Positions 51,029 through 60,125 of a DNA stretch of 64,000 nucleotides are shown here, piece after piece (the stretch's first letter is position 1; every line of letters starts with the position of its first letter). The notes below the pieces were generated by a model. The model saw nothing but the letters and a program-made list of their open reading frames with translations, was not told the origin of the DNA and made no database searches. Location: positions 1-64,000 of the forward strand of contig JBCAZH010000002.1 in assembly GCA_038533155.1 (NCBI GenBank), given 5' to 3'. This stretch comes from CALBPI01 sp038533155. Lineage in GTDB: Bacteria > Pseudomonadota > Gammaproteobacteria > Steroidobacterales > Woeseiaceae. A program made the position numbers and the translations under genes.

Positions 51029-53169
51029 TGCGAAAGCAGGCTTTGCAGCAAGTGGGCCGACAGTGGCGGGTGCAGTGGTGGCTACGGAACGTTTGGCTGA
51101 GTGTCCCGTCAGGGGTGGCGACGGGCGTCGCGGTCCAACTTTTTGAACACCCGCTCAGTACGGTAGTCGGTTATGCCGTTTTCGCCAGCTTCCTAAGTTT
51201 GTTACTCATTGGATGGGCGCGCAGGCGGGTGTACCCGACGCCAGCCCGGCTCGCGGCGCACTTCGACCGTAGCTTCCAAGAGCTTCAAGACAGTGCAGGG
51301 TTGACACTTCGGTCACCTGAAGGGCTGACCAGCGTTGCGAAATCACAACGCGCTCGCGTCGAGCGAGAGCTGGAAGCGCTATTGGCGCGGGGAAAGCTGC
51401 AACCACCGGAAGGCGCGTGGCATCGAACGGCAGCGTTGTCATTGGTGAGCGTAGCGGTGCTTGTGAACCTGCCGTGGGTAATCCACCGTTTCGACACAGC
51501 GCCGTCGGCGATCATCAATCCGGTTGGACCATCGATTCTCCAAGCCCAACTGGATGAACGACGCCATTCATACACCCGACTTGCAGCGCACCGTCACGAG
51601 GGGTTAAGCGCCGACATTTTGGAATACTCGTTCGTTCGTTGGACGGTTCGCGTGTCGGGCGATGTGGATCGTATTTCGCTGGCCTTTTCGGACCAGCAAA
51701 CCGTGCCCATGTTCCCGGCACCTGACGGGTATTGGCAAAGCGATTGGATCAAAGCGCGAGCCGGGAACTACGCTTTAATGCTGGACGACAAGAGGTTCGT
51801 TTTCGACGGCGTCGCCTCACACCGATTGGTCGTCCTGCCGGATGCACCTCCTGAGATTACGATCCTTCAACCGACTCAGAGGATTTTTACACTCGATGAG
51901 CGAAGCGATCCGAAGTTAGCTGTTGCACTAGCGTTTGCCGACGACTACGGGCTGAAAGGCCTTCGCGCGGTTGTGAACAGTGCTGAAGGCGATGGTGAAC
52001 AAGTCGATTTCGAGCGCAAGACCATTGATATGGCAGCCCGACTGGCTGATACACTGCCGATCTCTACGGAACTCGATCTGAAGGCATTGGGCGCTGCGCC
52101 GGGCCGCGAGCTCTATGTGACGTATGAGGTCGATGACAATCGACCAGATTCACCTCAGACAACCGCGAGTGCGTCGTTGATCGTGCGCTGGCAAAAGGAT
52201 GCGACTAGTGCCGACATCGTCCTCGATAACCAAGTTGTCAATATCGAACCTGAGCTTTTTCGAAGTCAACGGCAGATCATCATCGACAGTGAAGCCCTGC
52301 TCGATACGCGAGATACTTTGTCGGACCAAGAATTTGCCGGACGCGCGCAAGGTCTCGCTTTTGATGAGCGGGCTTTGCGATTTCGATACGGGGCTTTCAT
52401 GGGCGAGGAGGCGTCTGGTGAGCCCGCCGCGGGTGCACGCGTTCTAGGTGGCGTAGAGCATTACCCAGGTGATGGTCATGATCATGGCGCGGCCGATTTC
52501 ACGACGCCCCAGCAACGCGAGTTTGGTGATGTCATGGCAGCCATCGCCCCGTATGCGCATTTTCATGATCAAGAGGAGCAGGCGACTGTGTTTGATCCGG
52601 AAACCCGTCGACTGTTGCGTCAGGCGTTGTCAGCGATGTGGCGGGCAGAAGGTTTCTTGCTACAGCACGACCCAAGTTCGAGCTTGCCGCACCAGTACCG
52701 TGCCTTAGCATTGATCAAACGAATCCAGCGGCGCTCCCGAAAATTCGTCAGACGTGTCGGCGTCCCGATTACGCCGGTCGATGAAGCGCGGCGTCTCAAT
52801 GGTGAGTTGGACGACATTCCGTCGACCCGCGAGTTGGTGGTGCACGAGAGTGAAGTGCTACGCCCGCCCGTCGACGCGTTCAATTACCTCGCGTCTTCGG
52901 GCTTTGACAGAGATCGATCCAACGTTGCGCTCGATTGGCTCGAACGCCGTCTTCGGCAGGTGGATGTAAGCCAGGACGCCAATGTCGAGAGAGATCTACG
53001 CGATTCGTTGGCTGTGTTGAAAACCTGGCGCGAAGACCCGAGCTGTGGCCATTGCGGTGATCGACTGACGCAGTTGTGGCGCAAGATGGCGCCAATGCCT
53101 AGCGCAGCACCGCGCCGCGCACCGAGGATTGAGACGTGGTTCGACGATGGACGACCGGTTAGTGATTAG
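51028..53169 (+). CDS. DUF4175-like membrane protein
   Basis: A 713-residue protein. Two hydrophobic segments near the N-terminus (about 27-65) and a third near 135-155 place the long C-terminal part outside the cytoplasm. That part has a beta-rich region (about 190-400), an acidic/His stretch HYPGDGHDHGAADF and HFHDQEEQATVFDPETRRLLR, and then helical segments. This resembles DUF4175 proteins. The His/Asp cluster could bind metal. Start ATG 51028 overlaps the previous stop (TGATG). Confidence 0.7.
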   Translation: MRKQALQQVGRQWRVQWWLRNVWLSVPSGVATGVAVQLFEHPLSTVVGYAVFASFLSLLLIGWARRRVYPTPARLAAHFDRSFQELQDSAGLTLRSPEGLTSVAKSQRARVERELEALLARGKLQPPEGAWHRTAALSLVSVAVLVNLPWVIHRFDTAPSAIINPVGPSILQAQLDERRHSYTRLAAHRHEGLSADILEYSFVRWTVRVSGDVDRISLAFSDQQTVPMFPAPDGYWQSDWIKARAGNYALMLDDKRFVFDGVASHRLVVLPDAPPEITILQPTQRIFTLDERSDPKLAVALAFADDYGLKGLRAVVNSAEGDGEQVDFERKTIDMAARLADTLPISTELDLKALGAAPGRELYVTYEVDDNRPDSPQTTASASLIVRWQKDATSADIVLDNQVVNIEPELFRSQRQIIIDSEALLDTRDTLSDQEFAGRAQGLAFDERALRFRYGAFMGEEASGEPAAGARVLGGVEHYPGDGHDHGAADFTTPQQREFGDVMAAIAPYAHFHDQEEQATVFDPETRRLLRQALSAMWRAEGFLLQHDPSSSLPHQYRALALIKRIQRRSRKFVRRVGVPITPVDEARRLNGELDDIPSTRELVVHESEVLRPPVDAFNYLASSGFDRDRSNVALDWLERRLRQVDVSQDANVERDLRDSLAVLKTWREDPSCGHCGDRLTQLWRKMAPMPSAAPRRAPRIETWFDDGRPVSD

Positions 53170-54946
53170 TCGTTGGTTCGCCGACGCCTTCAACGACGGG
53201 AGTTGGCCGTTCGTCGTCGGGATTGTGTTTTTTGGACTGTTGACCGCGTTCGTCGGCGCTCGACGACTCAGTCCGCGTGCCCAGTGGGTTTGGTGGCCGG
53301 TTCAAGGGTGTGCGGTGGTGGCAGTAGTGACTCTGTTGTTTCCGCCGTCGACTTCGGTAGTGCGACAGGAGGGCTTGTTGGTCACCGCTGGGTGGCAGGG
53401 TGAAGACGCGCCGTCAGACAACGCGTGGGTGATGCCAACGGCATTGGTAGGAGACCAGGCCCCCCCTCGGAATCACTCAATGCAATTACGACAGGTCGGA
53501 CGATCGTTGCCGAACGACCTTGAGGTTGTAGGTTATGGACTCACCGCGTTTGAGTGGTTCGAACGCCAAGGGCAGTCAACGGTCTCCGTCGATCTACAAA
53601 CCCCCAGTACTTCCGTGTCCGCTATCGAGGTTGCTCCCCAGACCATTGCGGGCAGGGAGTCATTGCTGCGGGTGAAGGTGGCGGGTTGGTCGAACGACTT
53701 GTCTTTGGAGTTGCTGCGGCAAGGGGGCGACGAACCATTGGCACGATCCGCAGTAGTGACAGAGTCCAATGACGTCGTGATTCCGTCGCTCACGGTTGGG
53801 CGGCATGAGTTTGCGATTCGCCTGATGCGCGGAGACGCTGAGGTTCAGCGGGCTTTGTTTGGTGTGCAGGCAACTGCCGCTCCGACTCTTAATGTTCTGG
53901 TAGTGCAGAATACGTCGAGTTTCGAGTGGCGGTTCTTGGTCAACTGGTTGGAAGAACTTGGAGCGAGCGTTGCCCTTCGTTCGAAGATCAGCACGCAAAG
54001 GTATCTCACTCGATTCCTGAATCGATCGGAAGTCAATCTCGACAGTGTGTCGGAAACGTTGCTCGACCAACAAGATCTCGTGATTCTTGACGGCGCCGCA
54101 CTTGCCGCGCTGAGTGACGAAGAGCGACGGCGCGTGCTGACGTTACGCGCACGAAGTCACGGCGTGCTTGTCCTGATTCAAGACCCGGATGATATCAAAG
54201 GGCTGCAGTATCTACCTGGTGTCGCCGACGCTGGCCAGGCAACGCCTTTGATCTATCAGATTCCCGAAAGCGCCGCCGATCTGGCGTCAGGTTTGACACG
54301 GATGAATGTGCAGTTCGACGAGACACATTGGCATGCCAAAAAGCGCGATCTCTCTGATCGACCCATCGTTGGCCAGCGACACGACCAGCGTCTAGCGGTA
54401 TCAATCATCAGCGATTCCTTCCGGCTTCATGGTGCATCCGGTGCTGCACGTTACGCCGCACTGTGGTCGAAGATGTTGGACGGCTTGGCGAAACCGCTAG
54501 AAGGCCCAGCGATCCAGGTATTTCCCGAACATGCAGCGGTCTTTGAGCGCCATCGCGTGTGCCTGGCGGGAGCAGCCCAGCCAACGCTTAACGTCGTGAT
54601 GCGTGCACCCGATGAGTCGCAAACCGAATTGATGCTAGAGCCTTTTGCTTTGCGACCGGGAGAGTCCTGCGCTTGGGTCTGGCCTCAGCAAACCGGATGG
54701 TATCGTTTTTCGGCCGGAGCGCATTTTGTTGAGCGATACTTCGTTGCCAGTTCGCAAGTGGCGAGTCGCAGGGCGAGTGAGGCTTACGATATGACCGCAC
54801 GGATGGGTACCGGGGCAGGTGCCGGCAGATCCGTGTCATCGTTTTACCGACCAGTAGCGCGGGAGGTCATATTGCCCTGGACCCTGTTCGCACTATTCCT
54901 AGCCTGGTTGGCACAGCGTTGGTTGCTGGCGCCGCAGTCGTCCTGA
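53147..54946 (+). CDS. Large membrane protein with glutamine-amidotransferase-like middle domain
   Basis: A 599-residue protein anchored by two N-terminal helices (WPFVVGIVFFGLLTAFVGA, WWPVQGCAVVAVVTLLF) and one C-terminal helix (ILPWTLFALFLAWLAQRW). The middle has an immunoglobulin-like strand region, then a segment starting LNVLVVQNTSSFEWRFLVNW with DLVILDGAALAAL, which resembles class I amidotransferase-like folds without a visible Cys-His-Glu triad. Homologues usually end MoxR/DUF58 clusters. The start overlaps the DUF4175 gene by 23 bases. Function unknown. Confidence 0.68.
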   Translation: MDDRLVISRWFADAFNDGSWPFVVGIVFFGLLTAFVGARRLSPRAQWVWWPVQGCAVVAVVTLLFPPSTSVVRQEGLLVTAGWQGEDAPSDNAWVMPTALVGDQAPPRNHSMQLRQVGRSLPNDLEVVGYGLTAFEWFERQGQSTVSVDLQTPSTSVSAIEVAPQTIAGRESLLRVKVAGWSNDLSLELLRQGGDEPLARSAVVTESNDVVIPSLTVGRHEFAIRLMRGDAEVQRALFGVQATAAPTLNVLVVQNTSSFEWRFLVNWLEELGASVALRSKISTQRYLTRFLNRSEVNLDSVSETLLDQQDLVILDGAALAALSDEERRRVLTLRARSHGVLVLIQDPDDIKGLQYLPGVADAGQATPLIYQIPESAADLASGLTRMNVQFDETHWHAKKRDLSDRPIVGQRHDQRLAVSIISDSFRLHGASGAARYAALWSKMLDGLAKPLEGPAIQVFPEHAAVFERHRVCLAGAAQPTLNVVMRAPDESQTELMLEPFALRPGESCAWVWPQQTGWYRFSAGAHFVERYFVASSQVASRRASEAYDMTARMGTGAGAGRSVSSFYRPVAREVILPWTLFALFLAWLAQRWLLAPQSS

Positions 54947-54948
54947 AG

Positions 54949-55323
54949 CTAAGTTGCTGCGTTTAGAGGACCAGTAGCGACAACTAGCTCTTGTACCGGT
55001 TCGCCGTTGATCAGATGCGATTGGATGATCCGTTCCAGCGCTTCCGGCGTGCAGTTTCGATACCAGATACCCTCGGGATAGACGACGGCGATTGGCCCTT
55101 GTTGGCAGAGTCGAAGACAACCCGCTTTGGAACGGTAGACCTTGGCACTCGTGTCGAGCCCGAGTTCGCGCAGTCGGCGTTTAAGGAATTGCCAGGATTC
55201 GCGTCCCTGTTCGAGATCGCAACACTTGGGTGTTTCGGGATCAACGCACAAGAAGATGTGGCGCTCTAGGCGACCAATACCGAGGTTTTGCGCAACGCGT
55301 TCAATCGGAATCTTGTTCGCCAT
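54949..55323 (-). CDS. Thioredoxin-like 2Fe-2S ferredoxin
   Basis: A 124-residue protein of the thioredoxin-fold [2Fe-2S] family (NuoE-like or Shethna type). Cys ligands are at about 26, 34/35, 69 and 73, in HIFLCVDPETPKCC and AGCLRLCQQGP, with GPIAVVYPEGIWY following as in the family. It is the last gene of the minus-strand olsB unit, 9 bases after the START-like gene. It converges on the tldD cluster with only 2 bases between stops. Electron partner unknown. Confidence 0.82.
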   Translation of the reverse strand: MANKIPIERVAQNLGIGRLERHIFLCVDPETPKCCDLEQGRESWQFLKRRLRELGLDTSAKVYRSKAGCLRLCQQGPIAVVYPEGIWYRNCTPEALERIIQSHLINGEPVQELVVATGPLNAAT

Positions 55324-55332
55324 CTGCGCGGC

Positions 55333-56160
55333 TCACCCCACTTCTGCGTTGTCGGATGCACGCGGGACGATCAACGAACCATCGCCGCGATAAATGAGGT
55401 ACTGCTCGGTGTAATTTGACCAAGCTTCCGGTGCATCGACTTCAATCTTTCCGAGCATCCGAATGAGGTTCTTTCTCGTTTGGCGAGCCACGAGACTATC
55501 GGGCACGATGCCCCCAAGGTCCACCGTGGCATGCACGATCACCAGTGTGCGGTCTTCGTCGATCTGTCCCATTACCCAAGCGCCATTGTTCAGAGGGAGT
55601 TCGACGGACTTGGCAGCTTTCTGTTCGGTCACCCCGCCTATCGGACCCGACTCGAAGAGTTCCAGGATCCGCGTTCTTGCATCGGGGACGAGCGACCATT
55701 GGTGCTCCCACAGCCGTCCGCTGCTGGAGTTGGCAAGCTCGGTGGTCTTCTGTGTTCGGATCAGCCAGTGACGATCTTTCAACGGCCAAGGCATGTCGAG
55801 ATGCTGATACCAATCGCCACCGCCTGTGTCGTTGGTTTCCACGAGCTTTTCTGTAAGGCGGGAGGTGTAACCGGCGTCGAATGCCAAGGCGGCTAACCAA
55901 AGTGGCTCCCGCGGCTCGTGAATGAGCCGATAGCCAATGACACGCAGCGAGGTAGAGTCTCCCTCGGCTGATGGTGTCGCGACCGAAACTTTTCGATAGA
56001 CAACCTCGCCGGTCAGCAACCGAGACAGTGTCGCCTCGTCGAGACCCGCAACCGGAACTCCGGATGATCGTTGATACTCCGTTAACAGCGACACGACTGT
56101 CGCATCTGCATGCGCACTGCCGACCAGCACAAGCGCGACGAGTGATAGCGTTCTCAGCAT
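55333..56160 (-). CDS. Secreted START/SRPBCC-like protein
   Basis: A 275-residue exported protein with a clear signal peptide (MLRTLSLVALVLVGSAHA). The mature domain has START-like features: MPWPLKDRHWLIRTQKTTE, then LNNGAWVMGQIDEDRTLVIVHATVDLGGIVPDSLV, and a terminal helix near RKNLIRMLGKI. START domains bind lipids in a hydrophobic cavity, so a periplasmic lipid-binding role is inferred. It lies 25 bases after the hydrolase-DedA-ATP-grasp gene and 9 before the ferredoxin, on the same strand. Confidence 0.75.
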   Translation of the reverse strand: MLRTLSLVALVLVGSAHADATVVSLLTEYQRSSGVPVAGLDEATLSRLLTGEVVYRKVSVATPSAEGDSTSLRVIGYRLIHEPREPLWLAALAFDAGYTSRLTEKLVETNDTGGGDWYQHLDMPWPLKDRHWLIRTQKTTELANSSSGRLWEHQWSLVPDARTRILELFESGPIGGVTEQKAAKSVELPLNNGAWVMGQIDEDRTLVIVHATVDLGGIVPDSLVARQTRKNLIRMLGKIEVDAPEAWSNYTEQYLIYRGDGSLIVPRASDNAEVG

Positions 56161-56185
56161 GACCGCATGGTAGCAGATATCCCGA

Positions 56186-58723
56186 CTATCCCGATCGCCA
56201 TAGCGCGCGCAACTCTCTGATCACTTGAAGTGGACTCGGTGCTTTAGCCCCACGCTGTTTGACCTGCTCGCCTATGGCCCACGCTGATTTCCAGTGTTGA
56301 CACGTCGCTCGCAACCCTGACCTCAACGAAGCGCCCGGGTGGTAAATATGGGCGGGTTCGGACGCCAGCCCGTTGAGCTCGATAATCGATAGGTGTTCAC
56401 CGGCGCTCAAACCTTCTCTGTCGACAGCGAACAGATCAAACCGACCCAAAAAGAAACCCTCAAAGTGGGCAGTGACCTCGTCCAGTTTGATCCGCAGTGC
56501 ATCCGTCGCGAGTCTGCGCTCGTCGGTGAATATGCTGCCCCGACTATGCGTACCAATGGAATTCAAACGGATGGTTTGGCCTGCTGCGGCAACAGTACCG
56601 AGCCGATCGGCATGCGCTTCAAGAAAATAGGGGGCCATGTTGACTGCACGGTCATCATTGAGAATCAGTTCCTGCAGTGTTGACCGTCCATCACCTAAGA
56701 CCGTCGTGTGGCCCTTGTGCGCGATTGACGTGATTACCCCTTCGGCCTCGTCGGGATAGCGACGATACAAGATGCCGAACTCCTCACCTTGCGCCATCGC
56801 CTGAACGATGATGGTGCCTGTCGCTTCGCGCAGGTAGTCCGTAACATCGGCTGCGCTGTGAGCGATACGAACATCCCGCCCTCTCTCGCCGACATCCGGT
56901 TTCAAAACCACTGGGTAGTTGTTGCGGGTCTCTTCAAGCCACGCAGCAATCTGTGCTGGCGCGCTGCTACGGCGTTCAGCTTGCACCGCGAAGAAATCGG
57001 CGACGCATCCAGAGGGGGCCAACGCATTGAGTATTGCCGTTTTTGATTCGCCGGTCAGTCCGCCGAGCGGCATTGCCGGATTCGCCAGAGTGAACGTCGT
57101 GAGTGAGCGGTATCGAACCGCAAGTCCGACGTTGAACAAGACGACCGGTGCATAGAATGCCCAGCGCGGCCAGTACTCGAATTTGGTTATCCGACGCCAG
57201 CGGCCAAGCGCCATGCGTCTACCTTGTCGCGTGAACAACGGCGGTACGATACGCACGAGCAGCCACAACACGACAAGGCCGCCGACGAAAAGCCAGAGCG
57301 CCGACTCCGCATAATCGTTGAACCATTGTTCGGCGACTGCGCCGTAGCTCGCCGCTAGCGACACGAGAATCGGCGTCCATATTGCGGTCGCGATGGCGAA
57401 GTAACTGACGAATAAAAGCGTTGGCATCTGCAATGCGCCGGCGACGAGATAGGTCGGTAGTCGTGTGCCCGGTGTAAACCGGCTGATGATAATGACCAGT
57501 GGGCCTCGCGTCTCAAGCCATTGTGTTGCGCGGGCTGTCGCGGACGTACTGATCAGCCGTTGTAATGCCGGTGCGCCAAACCAGCGCCCCACGAAGAACA
57601 GCGCGACATCGCTCGTAAAGAGTCCTACGAGGCATGCCGCGATTGCGAGCGGCAGCGAGAGAATTCCTTGCGCCACCAACAACCCTGATGCGATGCAAGT
57701 CAGGTCCTCGCTGACGTAGGCTGCAACAACAATCGCTAACAGAAGCACCACAAGCGCGCCGCCTTGCAACGGTGAGCGGTCGCCAATTTCGTAGGGCGCC
57801 GCGGCCATCGCAAGACGCTCCGCGGAAGCGGTGTTGCGAACCATCGCACGACCGCTATCGACATCAGCGAGAAAGGCTATCAACGCGGGCAGTGCTATCT
57901 CGGGCGTGCCGTAACCGATCTCGTGACCTGCATCGAGTGATACGAGGACGCTATGTGGCACGAGCCGGCTGTGCTCCTCCGCTGCCTCGAACGGTACCAG
58001 GCCGTCTTCGCGGCCATGCACGATCAGTGTTGGTGGGGTAATGCTTTCAAGGAGTGGACGAAGCAGACGCTGGTCCGTGTCTGTCAGGTTGCGCGCGTAC
58101 CCACGGCCAAGAATTGCGCCGTCCAGGTAACCGAAGTGGGGCAACAGCCATTCAGTCGCCGTGATGAGCGCAAGTTGCCCGGCGTACACGGCGTGGTTGA
58201 CGGTGTAACTGCCAAACAGTTCGAGTTCCTGTACGCCGATCGCGGCAAGCAAGGTCAAACTGCGCACGCGTTCGGGATATTCCGCTGCGAGTACGATCGC
58301 CGGCGCTCCGCCTTGGCTGTACCCGATCACGTGTGCGGCGGGAGTCTCCAACGCTTCGAGTAGGGCTTGCGCATAGTGCCCGTGGGTGATGCTCGAGTAG
58401 TCCGGCAAAGAAAGCGTCGAACGACCAAAGCCTGGTAGATCTGGTACCAGTACGCGATAGTCGTCTTGCAGCAGTTTCGCCAAGCGGATCATGGCGGGCG
58501 AGGGCATGGGTGTGCCGTGCAATACCAGCACGGTTGGTCGGTTGGGATCTCCAAACGCGCGTAGTGCAATTTGAACACGGCGACCGGTCAGCGCATCGCC
58601 ATCCCGCTCCGCGACTTCGACGATGAACTGACCGTCATCGAGTTTCGGAGGTTCGGATGTCGTGAGGCGCCATACGTTGGATGCGACCAGGAGCGCTAGC
58701 CAAATCCACAGCCACCGGCGCAT
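56186..58723 (-). CDS. Alpha/beta hydrolase - DedA - ATP-grasp triple fusion
   Basis: An 845-residue three-part protein. After an N-terminal membrane segment, residues about 55-290 form an alpha/beta hydrolase with nucleophile GYSQGG (Ser136), Asp240 in GREDGLVP and His267 in AGHEIG. Residues about 325-495 form a DedA/VTT membrane domain with SRFTPGTRLPTYLVAGALQM. Residues about 560-845 form an ATP-grasp ligase with VVLKPDVGERG (Lys608), QGEEFG, GRFDLFA (Asp763) and IIELNG (Glu782, Asn784). All active-site residues appear intact. ATG 58723 has GAG upstream; a TTG four codons earlier overlaps the DinB gene. It follows olsB-olsA-dinB. Confidence 0.85.
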   Translation of the reverse strand: MRRWLWIWLALLVASNVWRLTTSEPPKLDDGQFIVEVAERDGDALTGRRVQIALRAFGDPNRPTVLVLHGTPMPSPAMIRLAKLLQDDYRVLVPDLPGFGRSTLSLPDYSSITHGHYAQALLEALETPAAHVIGYSQGGAPAIVLAAEYPERVRSLTLLAAIGVQELELFGSYTVNHAVYAGQLALITATEWLLPHFGYLDGAILGRGYARNLTDTDQRLLRPLLESITPPTLIVHGREDGLVPFEAAEEHSRLVPHSVLVSLDAGHEIGYGTPEIALPALIAFLADVDSGRAMVRNTASAERLAMAAAPYEIGDRSPLQGGALVVLLLAIVVAAYVSEDLTCIASGLLVAQGILSLPLAIAACLVGLFTSDVALFFVGRWFGAPALQRLISTSATARATQWLETRGPLVIIISRFTPGTRLPTYLVAGALQMPTLLFVSYFAIATAIWTPILVSLAASYGAVAEQWFNDYAESALWLFVGGLVVLWLLVRIVPPLFTRQGRRMALGRWRRITKFEYWPRWAFYAPVVLFNVGLAVRYRSLTTFTLANPAMPLGGLTGESKTAILNALAPSGCVADFFAVQAERRSSAPAQIAAWLEETRNNYPVVLKPDVGERGRDVRIAHSAADVTDYLREATGTIIVQAMAQGEEFGILYRRYPDEAEGVITSIAHKGHTTVLGDGRSTLQELILNDDRAVNMAPYFLEAHADRLGTVAAAGQTIRLNSIGTHSRGSIFTDERRLATDALRIKLDEVTAHFEGFFLGRFDLFAVDREGLSAGEHLSIIELNGLASEPAHIYHPGASLRSGLRATCQHWKSAWAIGEQVKQRGAKAPSPLQVIRELRALWRSG

Positions 58724-58731
58724 GCCGGATC

Positions 58732-59256
58732 TCAATTAGCGGTCGCGTGCCGAAGTGTCGAAGGCGCGACACCGAAATCTGCAGAGATGATGATCGACAG
58801 TTGCTTTGCGGCTGCAGCGATCAGCGCATCATGGTGCACTGTGTGACTCACGAGAAACTGCAGTTCGCGCGCCAAAGATGTCGGCGCCGCGATTTGCGTG
58901 CTCAACTGTGAGCCGCAGTCCATGCACACCGTTAGGTCGGTCGACAACGGCTGCTCGGCCAGGTCGTGCAGCTTTTGTATCTGTTGATCGATACGCTGAT
59001 TCGCTGCATCTCGGTCGACTTCGGTGCTGCGGTCGCGTTCTCTTGCGTCGTAGTTGATGTGGCCGGATTCGATGCCCACCCAAAGCGCGTCGTAATGGTC
59101 GAGAATATGCCGGACGTGTGCACCAATACCGCTATCGCATGGTGTTACCGCTGCCGTGTACTGAGCAGCGTTCAGCTGGGCGATGACTGCGCGCAAGCGT
59201 TGGAGCGCGCTGATGTTGTCAGCGCACAGCGCGCTTAAGATGGCTTTCATGTTCAT
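58732..59256 (-). CDS. DinB-like putative metal-dependent protein
   Basis: A 174-residue four-helix-bundle protein of the DinB superfamily. His ligands are seen in GAHVRHILDHYDALWVG and the C-terminal SHTVHHDALIAAAAKQL. Superfamily members include thiol-S-transferases and mycothiol-dependent isomerases; the substrate is not readable here. Its N-terminus overlaps the end of olsA by 38 bases (ATG 59250 is an alternative), and the triple-fusion gene starts 8 bases downstream. Confidence 0.78.
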   Translation of the reverse strand: MNMKAILSALCADNISALQRLRAVIAQLNAAQYTAAVTPCDSGIGAHVRHILDHYDALWVGIESGHINYDARERDRSTEVDRDAANQRIDQQIQKLHDLAEQPLSTDLTVCMDCGSQLSTQIAAPTSLARELQFLVSHTVHHDALIAAAAKQLSIIISADFGVAPSTLRHATAN

Positions 59257-60109
59257 GATGCAATTGACTGTCGTGTTGGTAGTGATTTTCGGTTTCCACA
59301 GGCTTTGAATCTGTCATCGCCGGGGAATTGTGTGTTTGGAGTGAATGGATGCTAGAACGCACCAACTGCGCCAAGGCTTTCCTCTTTGACGACTGTTGCG
59401 TTTCGTTCGCAAATCGAATGACCGCGGTGAAACCGCGCAAGTGCAGTAGCTTCCACACATGCGGCGCGAACGACATATCGCCGTAGTAGCAAATCGCACG
59501 GTGGGCGTGAGGGTCGCCGTCGCGGGTCTCGAAGTGCACGGCTACGGTATGCACGGGGTACGCATCGCTTGCAGCAACCTCGAGCAAAGGTGGCCGCACG
59601 GGCAGGACAAAGTCTGACTCTGAGCTCGTGCCTTCGGGAAACAGCACTACGCCATCGCCACGTCGCAAGGCCTCTCGAATAGTCTCGTTTGCGCGAGGGA
59701 TGTCGCGTCGCCGCTCTCGGTTGATGTAGAGGGTATCCGCAAGCCGCGTCAGCCAACCGATCACGGGCCAGTGTTTGACGTCCGCTTTCGACACAAATAC
59801 CGCCGGCAGGCGTTGCGCAAGAACCACGATATCGAGGTAGCTAAGGTGATTGCTCGCCATAAAGAACGGTGGCTCAGGCGCTTGACCGTGCCACTCGGTC
59901 CGCCCGCCAATGACGAATACGCAAACTCGTGCCCATACATTGAAATGCACGATGCGCCAGCGTCGCTTTTGCGAAGGCCATGGTGAGAGTATGAGACGGC
60001 CAACGAAAAGCGTGACTGCGACGACCAGTGTAACGAAGACGAGGCTAAACAGACGCAACACGGCAACGACGCGGCGCCAAGGCGAAAAACTGCTCGTTGT
60101 GCTACTCAA
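59219..60109 (-). CDS. olsA: 1-acyl-glycerol-3-phosphate acyltransferase family, probable OlsA
   Basis: A 296-residue membrane acyltransferase. One N-terminal membrane segment (LFSLVFVTLVVAVTLFVG) precedes the PlsC motifs: FMASNHLSYLDIV with NHxxxD block I, DTLYINRERR, and LFPEGTSSE block III. Next to olsB it is read as OlsA, which adds the second acyl chain to lyso-ornithine lipid. The C-terminus is unusually His-rich (HYQHDSQLHHEHESHLK) and overlaps the DinB gene. Start is TTG 60109 with AGGTAG upstream; no better ATG precedes the conserved region. Confidence 0.85.
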   Translation of the reverse strand: MSSTTSSFSPWRRVVAVLRLFSLVFVTLVVAVTLFVGRLILSPWPSQKRRWRIVHFNVWARVCVFVIGGRTEWHGQAPEPPFFMASNHLSYLDIVVLAQRLPAVFVSKADVKHWPVIGWLTRLADTLYINRERRRDIPRANETIREALRRGDGVVLFPEGTSSESDFVLPVRPPLLEVAASDAYPVHTVAVHFETRDGDPHAHRAICYYGDMSFAPHVWKLLHLRGFTAVIRFANETQQSSKRKALAQLVRSSIHSLQTHNSPAMTDSKPVETENHYQHDSQLHHEHESHLKRAVR

Positions 60110-60125
60110 ACCGGGCTACCTGTCT

